Assembly (NCBI RefSeq): GCF_014356525.2
Contig: NC_052507.1
Span: forward strand, 1,116,001-1,180,000
From: Nilaparvata lugens
Lineage: Eukaryota; Arthropoda; Insecta; Hemiptera; Delphacidae
Direction of reading: 5' to 3'
Length of the DNA stretch: 64,000 nucleotides
The position numbers were made by a program, and so were the translations under genes. The notes beneath the pieces were generated by a model. That model made no database searches. It worked only from the letters and a program-made list of their open reading frames with translations, and was not told where the DNA came from. Each line of letters opens with the position of its first letter. Within the stretch, counting starts at the first letter, position 1. This document shows positions 1 through 10,537 of this stretch, piece by piece.

Positions 1-239
1 TGATTACTATTCCACCTGAATGTCTACTCTTTCATCACATAGAAAGTTATTCACATCAGAGAGAAGTGAAATATTTCAAGTGTGTATTAGCTTACACAAT
101 ATGGTTTAAAGTGAGATATAAGATACAAAGGTCCGTACAGACGTATGCACCACGAATACGCGCATTTTGATTTCCATCAGCTGAAACTATGCTCATTATT
201 AAACTCAGGAAGTCGAAGTGCTAAGTTTTAGTGAGAAAA

Positions 240-410
240 CATGGAAAACCCATGATTGACGCTCGTTTATGTTCAACATTTCAATCCGATTTTGTTTTAA
301 CTCTAGCAGATTACTGTCGATTACTGTCTATTATTACTGTTTTGACCGGGTGAGAGAACGGTGTGAGATCGGCACAGTGTGAGACACATAGCGTCACATA
401 GCCTCACGAA
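240..410 (-). repeat. Diverged internal fragment of MITE-3
   Basis: The stretch with GATTACTGTCGATTACTG, GGTGTGAGA and GGCACAGTGTGAGA matches, on the opposite strand, the middle of the inverted-repeat elements at 12.5 and 50.1 kb. The terminal arms of that family are missing here. No gene is visible in bases 1-404. Confidence 0.5.
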
Positions 411-469
411 AAATAACAATTATAACAGTCTAACAACAAACTGAATAATATGTGAATATTTCCTATTTT

Positions 470-890
470 AGTGACAATAATTTGAAATATTTCTTTTGTC
501 ACTTTTTGTGTAGTTGAGAAGTTGATATTGTGGTGATTATTCATATTAAATAAAAAGATTAAGAAATTGTGGCCCAGGTGGACCATAGAAAGACCGGTTT
601 CGGTTGTTACACCATTGTCAATCTCTGATAAACTCAAACTACATACATGAGCAGCAGAATTTATACTAGTAGGCGAGTACTGCTATTGGTCAGGGCATGA
701 ACGCCTGCCATTGGCCCAGCTAGACAGTCTCCTCCCACTTAACTGTGTCACAAAATAGCGGCAACAGACTCGTCATGATAATCAAAATTTACTTTCAGTA
801 CAAAATAGAACCAAGAGAACAAGTAAAAGAAAATTTAACAAATATGAAAATAAAAAAGCTTTTGACTAATGTATGCTTACAATTTTATGA
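470..890 (-). mobile_element. Penelope-like element 3'-terminal fragment, minus strand
   Basis: This is the 3' untranslated part of a Penelope-like element (PLE) read on the minus strand. Its landmarks are the tail AGATTAAGAAATTGT near 554-568, AGAAAGACCGGTTTCGG near 589-605, and TACACCATTGTCAATCTCTG. It lies head-to-head with a plus-strand copy (891-1215), forming an inverted repeat centred near 890-905. The same 3' region recurs at 4.2-4.7, 42.6, 48.9-49.3 and 55.6-56.0 kb. No coding part remains. A 16-bp stretch at 569-584 replaces the usual tail sequence, so the copy is rearranged. Confidence 0.72.
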
Positions 891-1215
891 TAAACGTTAT
901 CATATTATTTTCATATTTATTTTTATTTTCTTTTACTTGTTTACTTGGTTCTTATTTTGTACTGAAAGTGAATTTTGGTTATCATGGCGAGTCTGTTGCT
1001 TAAGCCGCCATTTTGTAACACCGTTAAGTGGGAGGAGACTGTCTAGCTGGGCCCATGGCAGGCGTTCATGCCCTGACCAATAGCAGTACTCGTCTACTAG
1101 TATAAATTCTGCTGCTCATGTATGTAGTTTTAGTTTATCAGAGATTGACAATGGTGTAACAACCGAAACCGGTTTTTCTATCTATCAATATTAATCTGTG
1201 GTTTTTGACAATTTC
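891..1215 (+). mobile_element. Penelope-like element 3'-terminal fragment, plus strand
   Basis: Plus-strand partner of the fragment at 470-890. It runs through TTAAGTGGGAGGAGACTGTC (about 1023-1042) and ACTAGTATAAATTCTGCTGC, then AACCGAAACCGG, and ends at TTTTTGACAATTTCTTAG near 1202-1220. The sequence matches the tail of the coding PLE at 3.8-4.7 kb. It is 5' truncated and non-coding. Confidence 0.72.
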
Positions 1216-1234
1216 TTAGTATTTTATCTTATTT

Positions 1235-1460
1235 TCTTCTATGTTTGGTTTTGAAGCTTCTAAATCTTAAATCTACATTGTGAAAATAATTGAGGACTGA
1301 ACATTTTGTAAACAACTACAAGACTGAACCTATTTCGGACTATGTGTAACCTTTTATAAGTATGGGAGAGCACAAGGATACCTTATAAGTAAGGATATCA
1401 CAATGTTACCTTTTTTTCTGTCTCCCTATCATTTTACTTATTGTATCAATCAATAAAAGG
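1235..1460 (+). repeat. Rep-9 copy, plus orientation
   Basis: The copy contains CCTATTTCGGACTATGTGTAA, TCTCCCTATCATTTT and the end ATCAATCAATAAAA. It shares these with 9.48-9.72 kb and, on the other strand, with 25.85-26.1, 47.1, 48.7 and 63.1-63.7 kb. The AATAAA-rich end suggests a retroelement 3' end, but no reverse transcriptase is attached. A small internal duplication lies around 1370-1405. Confidence 0.65.
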
Positions 1461-2031
1461 GGAAAAATAAGACTATCGTTTTGAGTAGACAGTGAAATTT
1501 AGAACATGATAATTTTCTTTCCTCTATGATAATATTGAACATCTAGGGACAGCTAAAGAAGAAATATATTCCGTCATTCATAATATATTATTAAAAAATA
1601 ATTGTCTATGTTCCTGAAATTTCATATAAAATTCCAATCAATCTATTAATATTTTGTTGGATAAGAATGATTTGATTGAGAGAGTTCCACGAGAGACAAG
1701 TAAATCAACAAATCAGTTCGCGAGCAGTTTGCATTCGTGTCCTATGCAACACAGTCAAACACGTGTAAAACTTTGTCTGTTGTTTGCCCAGAGTCGATGT
1801 AATTATTTCGGCAATGTTGCCATGTCGCCAGTTACGAACGCTCGCTTTTTATCGGTCGGTGATTGCATTACACCGCTTTTTTAAGACAATCACCAGCGTC
1901 GTCGTGTTTGAAACAATCAATTATTCCTGTTCCACTCTTCCACTATCTCTGTCGCAATCGATCAAACAGACAGACTAAACAACGTTTTTTAATTGAGTGG
2001 ATTTTGGAGTTGAAGTATCACGGCATGAGTT
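1461..2031. other. No recognised feature
   Basis: About 570 bases with no repeat I can match inside the window. Three short overlapping open frames at 1654-2051 look like chance frames: they lack domains and overlap each other in different phases. Confidence 0.4.
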
Positions 2032-2893
2032 CTATATGGTCCACGTTATAATGGCAGTATTTGATTAACATTGGTGTTGCTATCCTTGTCTATCATTTGA
2101 CAAAGCAGTGATAGCACTATCCTTTTCTAGCGTCACATCGTTGCCTGATCGTTTTCCAACAATGTAGGATTATAGTTCATGAACAAAATATCTAATCTTG
2201 ATTATGAAAATTCATTATAAAATTATTGAAAAATATAATTTCTTGACGGATAAAATATAATAGAACATTTTTAACTATAATGAACAGATAATATTACATC
2301 AGATATACCGGTATCAAAGGAAAAGGAGAAGAAGAAGAAGCAGAAGAAGAAGAAGAAGAAGAAGTAGAAGAAGAAGAAGAAGAAGAAGAAGAAGAAGAAG
2401 AAGAAGAAGAAGAAGAAGAAGAACGAAGAAGAAGAGAGAAGAAGAAGAAGAAGAAGAAGAAGAAGAAGAAGAAGAAGAAGAAAAAGAAGAAGAAGAAGAA
2501 GAAGAAGAAAAGAAGAAGAAGAAGAAGGAAAAGAAGAAGAAAAAGAAGAAGAAGAAGAAGAAGAAGAAGAAGAAGAAGAAGAAGAAGAAGAAGAAGAAGA
2601 AGAAGAAGAAGAAGAAGAAGAAGAGAAGAAGAAGAAGAGAAGAAGAAGAAGAAAAAGAAGAAGAAGAAGAAGGAAAAGAAGAAGAAGAAGAAGAAGAAGA
2701 AGAAGAAGAAGAAGAAAAAGAAGAAAAAGAAGAAAAAGAAGAAGAAGAAGAAGAAGAGAAGAAGAAGAAGAAAAGAAGAAGAAGAAGAAGAAGATACTAT
2801 CCTCTATGAAAGGTAGTGGCAAGGCAGAGAATCGGCAACGCTGTCCTCATAATATCTTTCTCCACTGCCATTATAACGTGGATCTCGCTCTAG
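2032..2893 (+). mobile_element. MITE-1 copy expanded by an internal GAA array
   Basis: The left end (TCTATATGGTCCACGTTATA) and the right end (CCATTATAACGTGGATCTCG) are the inverted termini of MITE-1. The left arm through ACATCAGATATACCGG is intact, and the right arm resumes with TATCCTCTATGAAAGG near 2795. About 475 bp of GAA repeat has expanded between the arms. No transposase is encoded. Confidence 0.82.
2318..2793. repeat. Long GAA/TTC microsatellite
   Basis: Almost pure GAA trinucleotide with scattered GAAA, GGA and GAGA interruptions, roughly 475 bp. It sits inside a MITE-1 copy. Long open frames across it on both strands are low-complexity artefacts. Confidence 0.97.
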
Positions 2894-3727
2894 TCCCGTA
2901 TCTGATTTCATTGTGACACTGATTCTGACATTCACAGAATTCATTTGTGAATACATTTCAGATTGGATCTTGAACTAAGAAGAATAATTATTGCATCATG
3001 GAGTCTCTTTAAAATGTGGTAACTAGATATAGTCACAATTAGATAGTATTGATAGTTATAACGTGATACAAAATTGAGACTTGTAATAATTGATTGATGG
3101 GATTGTATTTGATGCTTGTAATAACCAAACAAACTTCAGTAATTTTGGATATAGCTGGGGAATTACTATGTTTTTATGAATTATTAAATGTAATTATATT
3201 AATTGTTTTTAGAGTACTATGTTTTCCAATAAAACATAGAAAATAAATGAATACACTGTATACATCACTTCACCAACAAACCAACAATTATAGACGATAT
3301 TGGTCAATCTCTGGATTAGTGATGGAATATTCCTGATGAAAAGAGAATTATTGAATTATTTATCAATACATTTCTTGTTGATTTGCTATCAGTTCCATGA
3401 TCGTATGCTTGAAATGAATAGAACCATTTGTGCAGGATGTAAAATGAATAATCTCATATGATTAATTGAATTTCTTTGTTGATGATCTGACAAACAGAAT
3501 TTAGTTTCGTTCTGAAATCTAGTATGAATTGAAAATCTCTAGATAAAATCGATTTCCAGAACCAAACCCACAATTTAGTTATCAAATACGGAAGAAGAAT
3601 ATTTACGAAGTAAAAGAATCAAGTCAAGTTTCATCGTTATCTATCAGTTGATTAATCCATCAAATACAATGATTCTCAGGAGAAGTAAATGGAATAATTC
3701 ACGGAGAATAAATATTGGATGAAAAAG
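2894..3727. other. No recognised feature
   Basis: AT-rich sequence without coding potential or repeats that I can match elsewhere in the window. Confidence 0.4.
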
Positions 3728-3766
3728 ACTAAGAAATTGTCTAAAACCACAGATTTATTGATACTG
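3728..3766 (-). mobile_element. PLE terminal tail scrap, minus strand
   Basis: ACTAAGAAATTGTC followed by ACCACAGATTTATTGATAC is the reverse complement of the terminal 40 bp of the PLE family. It lies just upstream of a plus-strand PLE body, as also happens at 48.83-48.90 kb. Confidence 0.7.
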
Positions 3767-3779
3767 TTGCTTTCAAGGG

Positions 3780-4762
3780 AATGGATTTCATGTTGCTTTC
3801 AAGACCAAACCAATTTCAAATAGTGTATTTAGCTGGAGAAAAGACAAAATTGATATTTGGGATAAAAGTGGGGTGTACAAATTTAAATGTGGTAATTGTA
3901 ATGCTTGTTATGTGGGTCAAACCAATACCTACTATTACTTGGTAATAGTATGTATTGGTCAAACTGGTAGAATTTTCAAAAGTAGAATTAAAGAACACAT
4001 CAGAGATTGGAATAAACAAAATGGGGAATCTAACTTTGCAGAACATTTGATAACAAATAATCACAAGTTCACAGTTGAGAAGAATGTTGAGTTTCTGCAT
4101 GTTAATAACAAAGGCAGATCTTTGAATATTCTAGAGGCTTTAGAAATAACAAGAGTAATTGGGGAAAATTCTTAGTATAGTTCAAATGACCAGATTCATT
4201 TCAACCAATACAACACTACGAATTCAGTTTCATCATAAAATTGTAAGCATGGAATAGTCAATAGTTTTTCCATTTACATATTTGTTTTATTATCTTTCAC
4301 ACTTGTTCTCTTGATTCTTAGTTTTCTTGGTTGCTTGGAATTTAGTTTTATCATAAAATTGTAAGCATACATCAGTCAATAGTTTTTCCATTTATATATT
4401 CGTCTTATCATCTTTCACACTTGTTTTCTTGGTTCTTATTTTGTACTGAAAGTAAATTTTGTTATCATGGCGATTCTGTTGCTCAAGCCGCCATTTTGTC
4501 ACACCGTTGAGTGGGAGGAGACTGTCCAGCTGGGCCAATGGCAGGCGTTCATGCCCTTGACCAATAGCAGTACTCGCCTACTAGTATAAATTCTGCTGCT
4601 CTTGTATTTAGTTTTAGTTTATCAGAGATTGACAATGGTGTAATAACCGAAACCGGTCTTTCTAAGTATCAATAAATCTGTGGTTTTTGACAATTTCTTA
4701 GTCTTTTTCATTCAATATGAACAATTACCACAATATCAACTTCACAACTACACAAAAAGAGA
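3780..4762 (+). mobile_element. 5'-truncated Penelope-like element with GIY-YIG end
   Basis: This PLE copy keeps the C-terminal GIY-YIG region (3801-4175) and the complete 3' untranslated region. That region includes AACCGAAACCGGTC near 4644 and the tail to ACACAAAAAG near 4760. The reverse transcriptase part is missing. Within the 3' region, about 130 bp is tandemly duplicated: ATAAAATTGTAAGCAT and AGTCAATAGTTTTTCCATTT both recur (about 4236-4275 and 4352-4390). PLEs are retroelements with an RT related to telomerase; the GIY-YIG endonuclease is thought to nick the target. Confidence 0.85.
3801..4175 (+). pseudogene. GIY-YIG endonuclease domain of a Penelope-like element, N-truncated
   Basis: The frame is open from at least 3801 to the TAG at 4173-4175 and has no start of its own, because the RT part is missing. 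It reads through SWRKDKIDIWDKSGVYKF, then the zinc-knuckle-like CGNCNACYVGQT, GRIFKSRIKEHIRDWN, and NFAEHLITNNHKF. CxxC..CYVGQTGR...R..EH is the pattern expected of the PLE endonuclease. Oddly, 42 bases (3922-3963) are inserted in frame between YVGQT and GR. They duplicate the GGTCAAA flank and form a near-perfect 18-bp hairpin. A second, more damaged copy of the domain lies on the minus strand at 55.99-56.33 kb. I call it a pseudogene because of the truncation and insertion. Confidence 0.85.
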
Positions 4763-5180
4763 ATAAATATGGCTCAGTTTCAGCATTTTCCATCAGTGAA
4801 TTTACTTATCACATAAGGAAAATGAATGCACAGGAGACGGAGTAGGCTGTTTCTCAAAATGACTACTATTTCTTGATTTTGTCCCATGAATATTTCATGT
4901 TTTCAGGTCATAATCAAATCAAAACCACCCTACATAATCCATCTTGGATACTTAAAATCGTAATGAAACTATTTCTTTTACTGCATCTTGAGTTGATTGA
5001 TCTTATTAAATTAAACGATGTTGATAAGGTGTAATTTTGTGAAGTTTTTCAGCCTCTTAAATTCCAAACTCCAATCTGAATTCAAAATCTACGAGAGTTG
5101 GCAAGTGATTGTACATGTCAGTGACAGGAAAGTCAGTGGATTTCGTAAAGGAGGGATGTTTGCAAAACTATTTCGACCCC
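4763..5180. other. No recognised feature
   Basis: No repeat or coding signature recognised. The open frame at 5018-5551 runs into CT-rich low complexity and is not taken as a gene. Confidence 0.4.
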
Positions 5181-5189
5181 TGTCATCCA

Positions 5190-5470
5190 ATTCTCTCTTC
5201 TTTCTACTCTCTCACTCCTCTCTCTTTCAGTCTTTCACTCTCGATATAAAACTCTCTCTTAGACACTCTCGCTGTGTCTCTGTCTCACACTCTCTTCCTT
5301 ACTCTCAGTCACACACACACTCTCACTCACTCCCTCACAGTCACTACTACGTTCCCTTTCTCACTCTTACTTACTCTCAGTCACACACACACCCTCTCTT
5401 ACTCACTCAGTCTCTCTCTCTCTCTCAGTCACACTCTCTCTCTATCATCTCCTCTCTCTCCCTCTTCCCT
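5190..5470. repeat. CT/CA-rich low-complexity tract
   Basis: Interspersed CTCT, CACACA and CTCACT runs. The serine/leucine-rich open frames here follow directly from this composition. Confidence 0.9.
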
Positions 5471-5659
5471 ATGCTCCCAAACCACAGGCATTGTCCACCC
5501 TTCAGGCATGTTTTACCCCGATGCCCTGTCACCGGCACAACTTTTAATTGAACCTGTTCAACGGAAAGAAATTTATCATTAGGCATTGACTGACTGGCCT
5601 GTCATCCATCTGATTTCGAAAGGGTGGAACTAGTAGTAAGGTATTTTGTGGAAAGAATT

Positions 5660-5810
5660 CTATAGTGAGGTCCACGTTATAATGGCAGTGGAGAGGGATA
5701 GGAGAAAAACGTTGCCGATGCTCTGCCTTGCTACTGCCTACGTATAAGGATATCTGATACCGGTATATCTGATGGGATATTAACTGTCCATTCTTGTTTG
5801 AAGTTATTGA
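5660..5810 (-). mobile_element. MITE-1 half copy (right arm)
   Basis: Starts with CTATAGTGAGGTCCACGTTA at 5660 and continues through GGCAGTGGAGAGGGATAGG, GTTGCCGATGCTCTGCC and GATATCTGATACCGGTATA, which is the right arm of the family. The other arm is absent. Confidence 0.75.
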
Positions 5811-6059
5811 TTTTTGCTACTACCTTCCATTTGAGAATATCCTTTTATATCATTTCATATCTCATTGATTTGATCCATTTCTAACTGAGTTTTTGTTCAA
5901 ACTTGCACTTTCCAAACAGTTCTAATTGAGGTAATAATATATATTGTTGTATTTGATGAGATCAAGAAATAAAGAAACAGCTATACAAGATCTTCTAGTT
6001 CACTTTTCCGAAATTGGCAATAATGTACGTTTCAGGACAGAGTATTAAAATTAGGTTTG

Positions 6060-6335
6060 ACAAAGCGCAGGTTGCCATATGAGAGAGAGCAAAAGAGAGA
6101 GAATGAGAGATGAGTGTGCGAGGGAGAGAGAGAGGAGAGACAGAGAGAGAGTGAGAGAGCGTGAGCGAGAGATATGAGAGAAAGAGTGATTGACCGTGCG
6201 AGAGATATGAGAGAGAGAGAGTGTGATTGAGCGTGCGAGGGATATGAGAGAGAGTACGAGTGGGAGAGTTTGTGAGCGGGAGAAAGTGAGAGAGAGGGGA
6301 TAGAGAGAGAGGGATTGAGAGACAGAGAGACCACT
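6060..6335. repeat. GA-rich low-complexity tract
   Basis: Imperfect GAGAGA with GAGCGTGCGAGGGATATGA motifs recurring at about 45-60 bp. Minus-strand frames here are compositional. Confidence 0.9.
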
Positions 6336-6559
6336 ACACAATAAATTCAAGTTGTGACATAATTGAGCAAGAAGCGTAAAGACGTTGCACGTTACACCAA
6401 TTCAACTGCGTGCCTCTCAGAGACTTTTTCCAGGAGATTACAGTGTCTGCTATTCATGAGACATGAAATATTCGACTCTGAAAAATTTCAGGGAGCAAAT
6501 AGGACTGGTATATGAAGCCCAGCTATATGGAAGTATAGTGGAGTACCTCGAGATGAAAT

Positions 6560-7262
6560 GCTATTCTGAAAGTGAAATATAGCTGGGAAGAGATGTGGGA
6601 TAGAATAAGGAACTAAGAGGAACGAATTGAGGAACAAAGAGGTGGAATAAATATAGGAAGTGGAGAGTGAGACGGAATAAGGAACTATAAGAGGAACAAA
6701 AAAGGCGGGATGAGGAACAAAGAGGTGGAATAAAGAGATGGAGTGGGGAGTGAGACGGAATAAGGAACTATGAGAGGAACGAAAACGGCGGGATGAAGAA
6801 CAAAGAGGTGGAATAAATATGGGAAGTGGAGAGTGAGACAGAATAAGAAACTATAAAAGAAACAAAAAAGGGGAATGAGGAACAAAGAGGTGAAATAAGG
6901 AACGAAGAGGAACAGAGGCTAGAGTGGATGAGTTAAAAAGAGAAAACGAGGAAGAAGGAATGAGTAAGAAAGGGGAACAAAGAGGTGAAATGAGGAACGG
7001 AGAGCTGGAATAAGGAAGAAAGTGGAAAAGTAGCTAGAGTGGATGAGCTTATTGAATAAGGAACGAAGTGGAACAGAGGCTAGAGTTGATGAGTTGAAAA
7101 GAGAAAAAGAGGAAAAAGGAATAAGTAAGAAAGAGGAACTAAGAGTTGAAATGAGGAACGGAGAGCTGGAATAAGGAACAAAGTGGAACAGTAGCTGGAG
7201 TGGATGAGCTTATTGAATAAAAGAATCGAATACCAGTAAGCGAGAGAGGATAGAAAGGGAAT
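6560..7262. repeat. Degenerate minisatellite, GGAATAAGGAAC type
   Basis: Irregular repeats of GGAATAAGGAAC, AACAAAGAGGTGGAATAA and GAGTGGATGAG with periods from about 40 to 200 bp. Two larger blocks around 6900-7030 and 7060-7220 resemble each other. Confidence 0.8.
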
Positions 7263-7620
7263 TTTGAAATTCATGACGAATACCGTATTGCCAATATCCA
7301 GTTATAAATCTGTACCTTTTCCAATATGAAACTTGTAATGTTTTTTTTCGGAAGAGACGAAGTAAAGAGATATGAGTATGCGAATCTATAAGATTACTGT
7401 TTCGCCAATATCCAGTTAATCTCTACCTTTTCCAATATACAACGATATGGAACTTGTTATGTTTCTTTGTAAGATACAGGTGAAAAAAGGAGTATGAGAG
7501 TTGTGAAATTCATTAGAGTGCTGTTTACCAATGTCGATTTATAAATCTGTACCACATTTGATACACGGATTTATGAAAATATTTTTCTTCGGAAGATACA
7601 GATGTGGAAGAGAGAGAATC
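7263..7620. repeat. Degenerate ~120-bp tandem repeat
   Basis: Three diverged units share GCCAATATCCAGTTA or an equivalent, ATCTGTACC, TTCCAATAT and TTTTTCGGAAGA. Units start near 7280, 7400 and 7520. Confidence 0.6.
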
Positions 7621-7854
7621 AGTTGATCAGTTATTTAACGATTTTCCTTTTGAAGATACGGAAGGAGGAATATGAAGACTCCTTTAAAGAAGGAAGAGTA
7701 AGCATATGGAAATTCTTAAGGAGGGAGGGAAAAAGAAGGAATTGAAGAAAATGAAGGAATTTGAAGAAGGCAGAGTGAGCCTATGGGAATTTATTGTGAA
7801 ATTCAAAGCTTGTACTCTATTGCACCTCTCTATAAGCTTATAAAACTTAGTGTG

Positions 7855-7997
7855 GGTTGCACAAGAGCCGGTTAAATTTTAATCGTGATGAGTTCAACGA
7901 GAACCAATCAGAGAAACCTCAGAAACACCTTCTCTGATTGTTACTTGTGAAATTAATCACGATTAAAATTTGACCGGATTTTGTGCAACCGGGCCTT
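7855..7997. mobile_element. MITE-2 foldback element
   Basis: Terminal GGTTGCACAAGAGCCGGTT and its complement near 7975-7993 enclose mirrored arms containing TTTAATCGTGAT and AGAACCAATCAGAGAA. It is a non-autonomous foldback, with other copies at 12.93 and 23.89 kb. Confidence 0.82.
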
Positions 7998-8180
7998 ATT
8001 ATATTACTTTAACATATTATAAAAAAATATATTATAGTTTATGAAACAATAGATACTATACTATAGATATGCGGCAATATACAATATCTTTTCGTTATAA
8101 ATTGTTCCATTCACAATACAATAATATAGAACTCAATGATTTGATTGTATGGTATGAGATGTTGTGGTATTTTTCCATAA

Positions 8181-8253
8181 TTGAAAGAATAAGACTTTGA
8201 TATTGTCTTAAAATAAAAGTGGTATTGACAATATCAAAGTCTTATTCTTTCAA
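8181..8253. repeat. Perfect 27-bp hairpin
   Basis: TTGAAAGAATAAGACTTTGA begins a 27-base arm (8181-8207) that is exactly reverse-complemented at 8227-8253. The loop is 19 bases. Confidence 0.9.
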
Positions 8254-8329
8254 ATATAGAATTTATTGAAGATTTCTCTGAGCAGAAAATACCATTGAAG
8301 ATATTGTAACTTGAGAGATAACACATCAT

Positions 8330-8432
8330 ACCTATGTGTATGTATTTGTACTTATGAGGACTGCGATATACAGACATTCCTTGTTATTGTATTTATGCAG
8401 AAGAAATAAAGAATTTGAATTTGAATTTGAGA
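8330..8432 (+). mobile_element. Retroelement 3' end with TTTGAA tail
   Basis: The stretch ends AATAAAGAATTTGAATTTGAA, the kind of short-repeat tail left by non-LTR retrotransposons or SINEs. No coding part is present. Confidence 0.5.
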
Positions 8433-8469
8433 TTATGTTTTGCACAAAAGCCTGTTGAATTTCGATAAT

Positions 8470-8676
8470 CATGAAGCCCAAATCATGATTATCATAACCA
8501 TAACCTGGATCATGATAAGCATAACAATTACCTAGATCATGATAATCTTGATCATTGCCTAGATTGAGATAATCATAACTATTACCTCGATCATGATAAG
8601 CATGACCATTACCTAGATTGAGATAATCATAACTATTACCTCGATCATGATAATCATAACCATTACCTAGATCATG
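8470..8676. repeat. GATCATGATAATCATAACC minisatellite
   Basis: About 30-55-bp units alternate GATCATGATAATCATAAC with TTACCTAGATTGAGATAATC, roughly four to five copies. Confidence 0.88.
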
Positions 8677-8820
8677 TCAACACGGAGAAAAAGCGATATC
8701 TTGACAATTCAAGTTTTACAACTCATAGAGAATCATTGAACCTTTGATCTTACTCCAACCTCTTATGGAGGTATAAAATATGAATCGTTTCAAGACTAAA
8801 CCAATTTGATACAGTTCAAG

Positions 8821-8822
<2 letters not shown>

Positions 8823-8884
<62 letters not shown>

Positions 8885-8906
8885 TATATAGCCTATATAT
8901 ATATAT
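8823..8906. repeat. TA microsatellite
   Basis: An uninterrupted (TA)n run of about 52 bp, then imperfect TATA sequence to about 8906. Confidence 0.97.
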
Positions 8907-9475
8907 GCATATATGCACTAGGCCAATACAAAAATTAAAAACATTCAAAGAGTCAATAGCTTGTTTGGCATATGTAGCCGGGAGACATTGCTGTGTCCGG
9001 CCTACAGAAACTGAGCTTCAAATTGAGAGTTCGAAATCCACTTATAATGAAATACACAATAACACTTTCATTTTATAGTTGGAATACATTCGTAATCTTG
9101 CCTTATAAATTGTTTCATGAAAAATTCACTCCCAAAAAAATTTCAGTTCTTAAACCTCTAGAACTATTTGATAAACACATATAAAACATAAAATTCGTCC
9201 AAAAAATGAGATAAATATTAAATTTTGTTATAAAACAAAAGTTCAAGCTATGAATAGGTAGATATGAGATTCTTGTGTTCTATTCCAAGTTGAATCAAAA
9301 CTTGAAGTGTGTGCCCTCGCCCTCAAATGCCGGAGGGCCTCACTTTTGTATTGATCTCCCTTGACCGTTCCGAGCCTACATTCAAATAGGGTTCACCCCA
9401 GGATTCAATAAAAAGTAAGATTGTATCAATGAGCTTTTGATAACAATGTTAATAACAATGTTATTATTGATAATA
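8907..9475. other. No recognised feature
   Basis: Contains a GC-richer patch (9308-9400, with GCCGGAGGGC and AATAAA at 9408) that could be an old repeat end. No coding signature is seen. Confidence 0.35.
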
Positions 9476-9477
9476 TT

Positions 9478-9716
9478 TTAGTGATAATAATGTGAAATAT
9501 TTCTTCTATGTTTGGTTTTGAATCAACTAAGTTTAAAAATTTACTTTGTGAAAATAATTAAGGACTGACAATTTTGTGAAGTGAACAACTACAAGACTCA
9601 ACCTATTTCGGACTATGTGTAACCTAATAATCTAAATTTGGGAGGGGAATAGCATAAGTTTACCTCATTTTTTTCTCTCCCTATCATTTTGATGATGAAA
9701 TTATATCAATCAATAA
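9478..9716 (+). repeat. Rep-9 copy, plus orientation
   Basis: Contains TTCTTCTATGTTTGGTTTTG, CCTATTTCGGACTATGTGTAA, TCTCCCTATCATTTT and ATCAATCAATAAAA in the same order as the copy at 1235-1460. Confidence 0.7.
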
Positions 9717-9719
9717 AAA

Positions 9720-10221
9720 ATGAAGATTGTAACAAGGTCCTATTAATGCATTGTTGATTAAATGATCTTCTATGATGATTAATTACTCCTGTACGGAGTA
9801 TATTAATTCAGTGTATGCCTTCTTCCTGGCGTTTTATTTATTAATTCATTTATTTATTCATGAACAAATACAATTCAGGTGAAATTGTTATAAAATATTA
9901 AAAAAATATTCCATTAATTTCAATGTCACAGTCCCTCGAGTCATTCAAAACCGGAAATGAATTTTCAATCCGCTTAAGCTCAGTGTTTCCGGGCGATTTG
10001 AAAAAATAATCTGAGAGAAAGACTCGAGCTTTAAAGCTGATAAAGCATCTCAGACCCTAAAAATAAAACAGCGAAGCTTCTTGGCTTCTGTCACTGGCAA
10101 TATACTTTCCATCATTAGGAAGAATGAAAAACTTCCTGAAAATTCTGGAAAATCTTAGCGGTCGATTTGTTGACCAGTTTCCAATTAGTGGGCCGCATCA
10201 CAGACACCATTAAAACTTTTC
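9720..10221. other. No recognised feature
   Basis: No gene or matched repeat. It leads directly to the palindrome edge near 10222. Confidence 0.4.
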
Positions 10222-10537
10222 CCCCAACTGGGGAGAAAATATTCTTGACTTTCCTTGATAGCTGCCCTTTGTTTTCTGGGTGGAGTGGACCCCATTTTGT
10301 TGGTTCAATATTCTCTCTTATATTGCGTTTTTGTTATCTGCCGATCCAGTAATCTTGGTTTTTTAATCATTCAATTCTTGCTGAGCGGGCAATTCCCGAC
10401 AATAGAGTCTTCTGTGGAGAATAGAAGGGTTATCTCTCCTTCCTCAATTTTTTTGGGGTGATGAATTCTCAATTTTTGGTAATCGCTCCCCAATCATTGA
10501 TTAAGATGGAATTTGATTCAAGATGAGGAATCAATCT

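Noticed and set aside
2271..2822. 183-codon minus-strand frame rich in Leu, Ser and Phe
   Set aside because: It is the translation of the GAA/TTC array; no codon structure beyond the trinucleotide repeat.
3816..4100. Minus-strand frame opposite the GIY-YIG domain
   Set aside because: Shadow of the plus-strand coding remnant.
5018..5551. 177-codon plus-strand frame
   Set aside because: Second half is CT/CA low complexity, no domain, overlaps another frame of the same composition.
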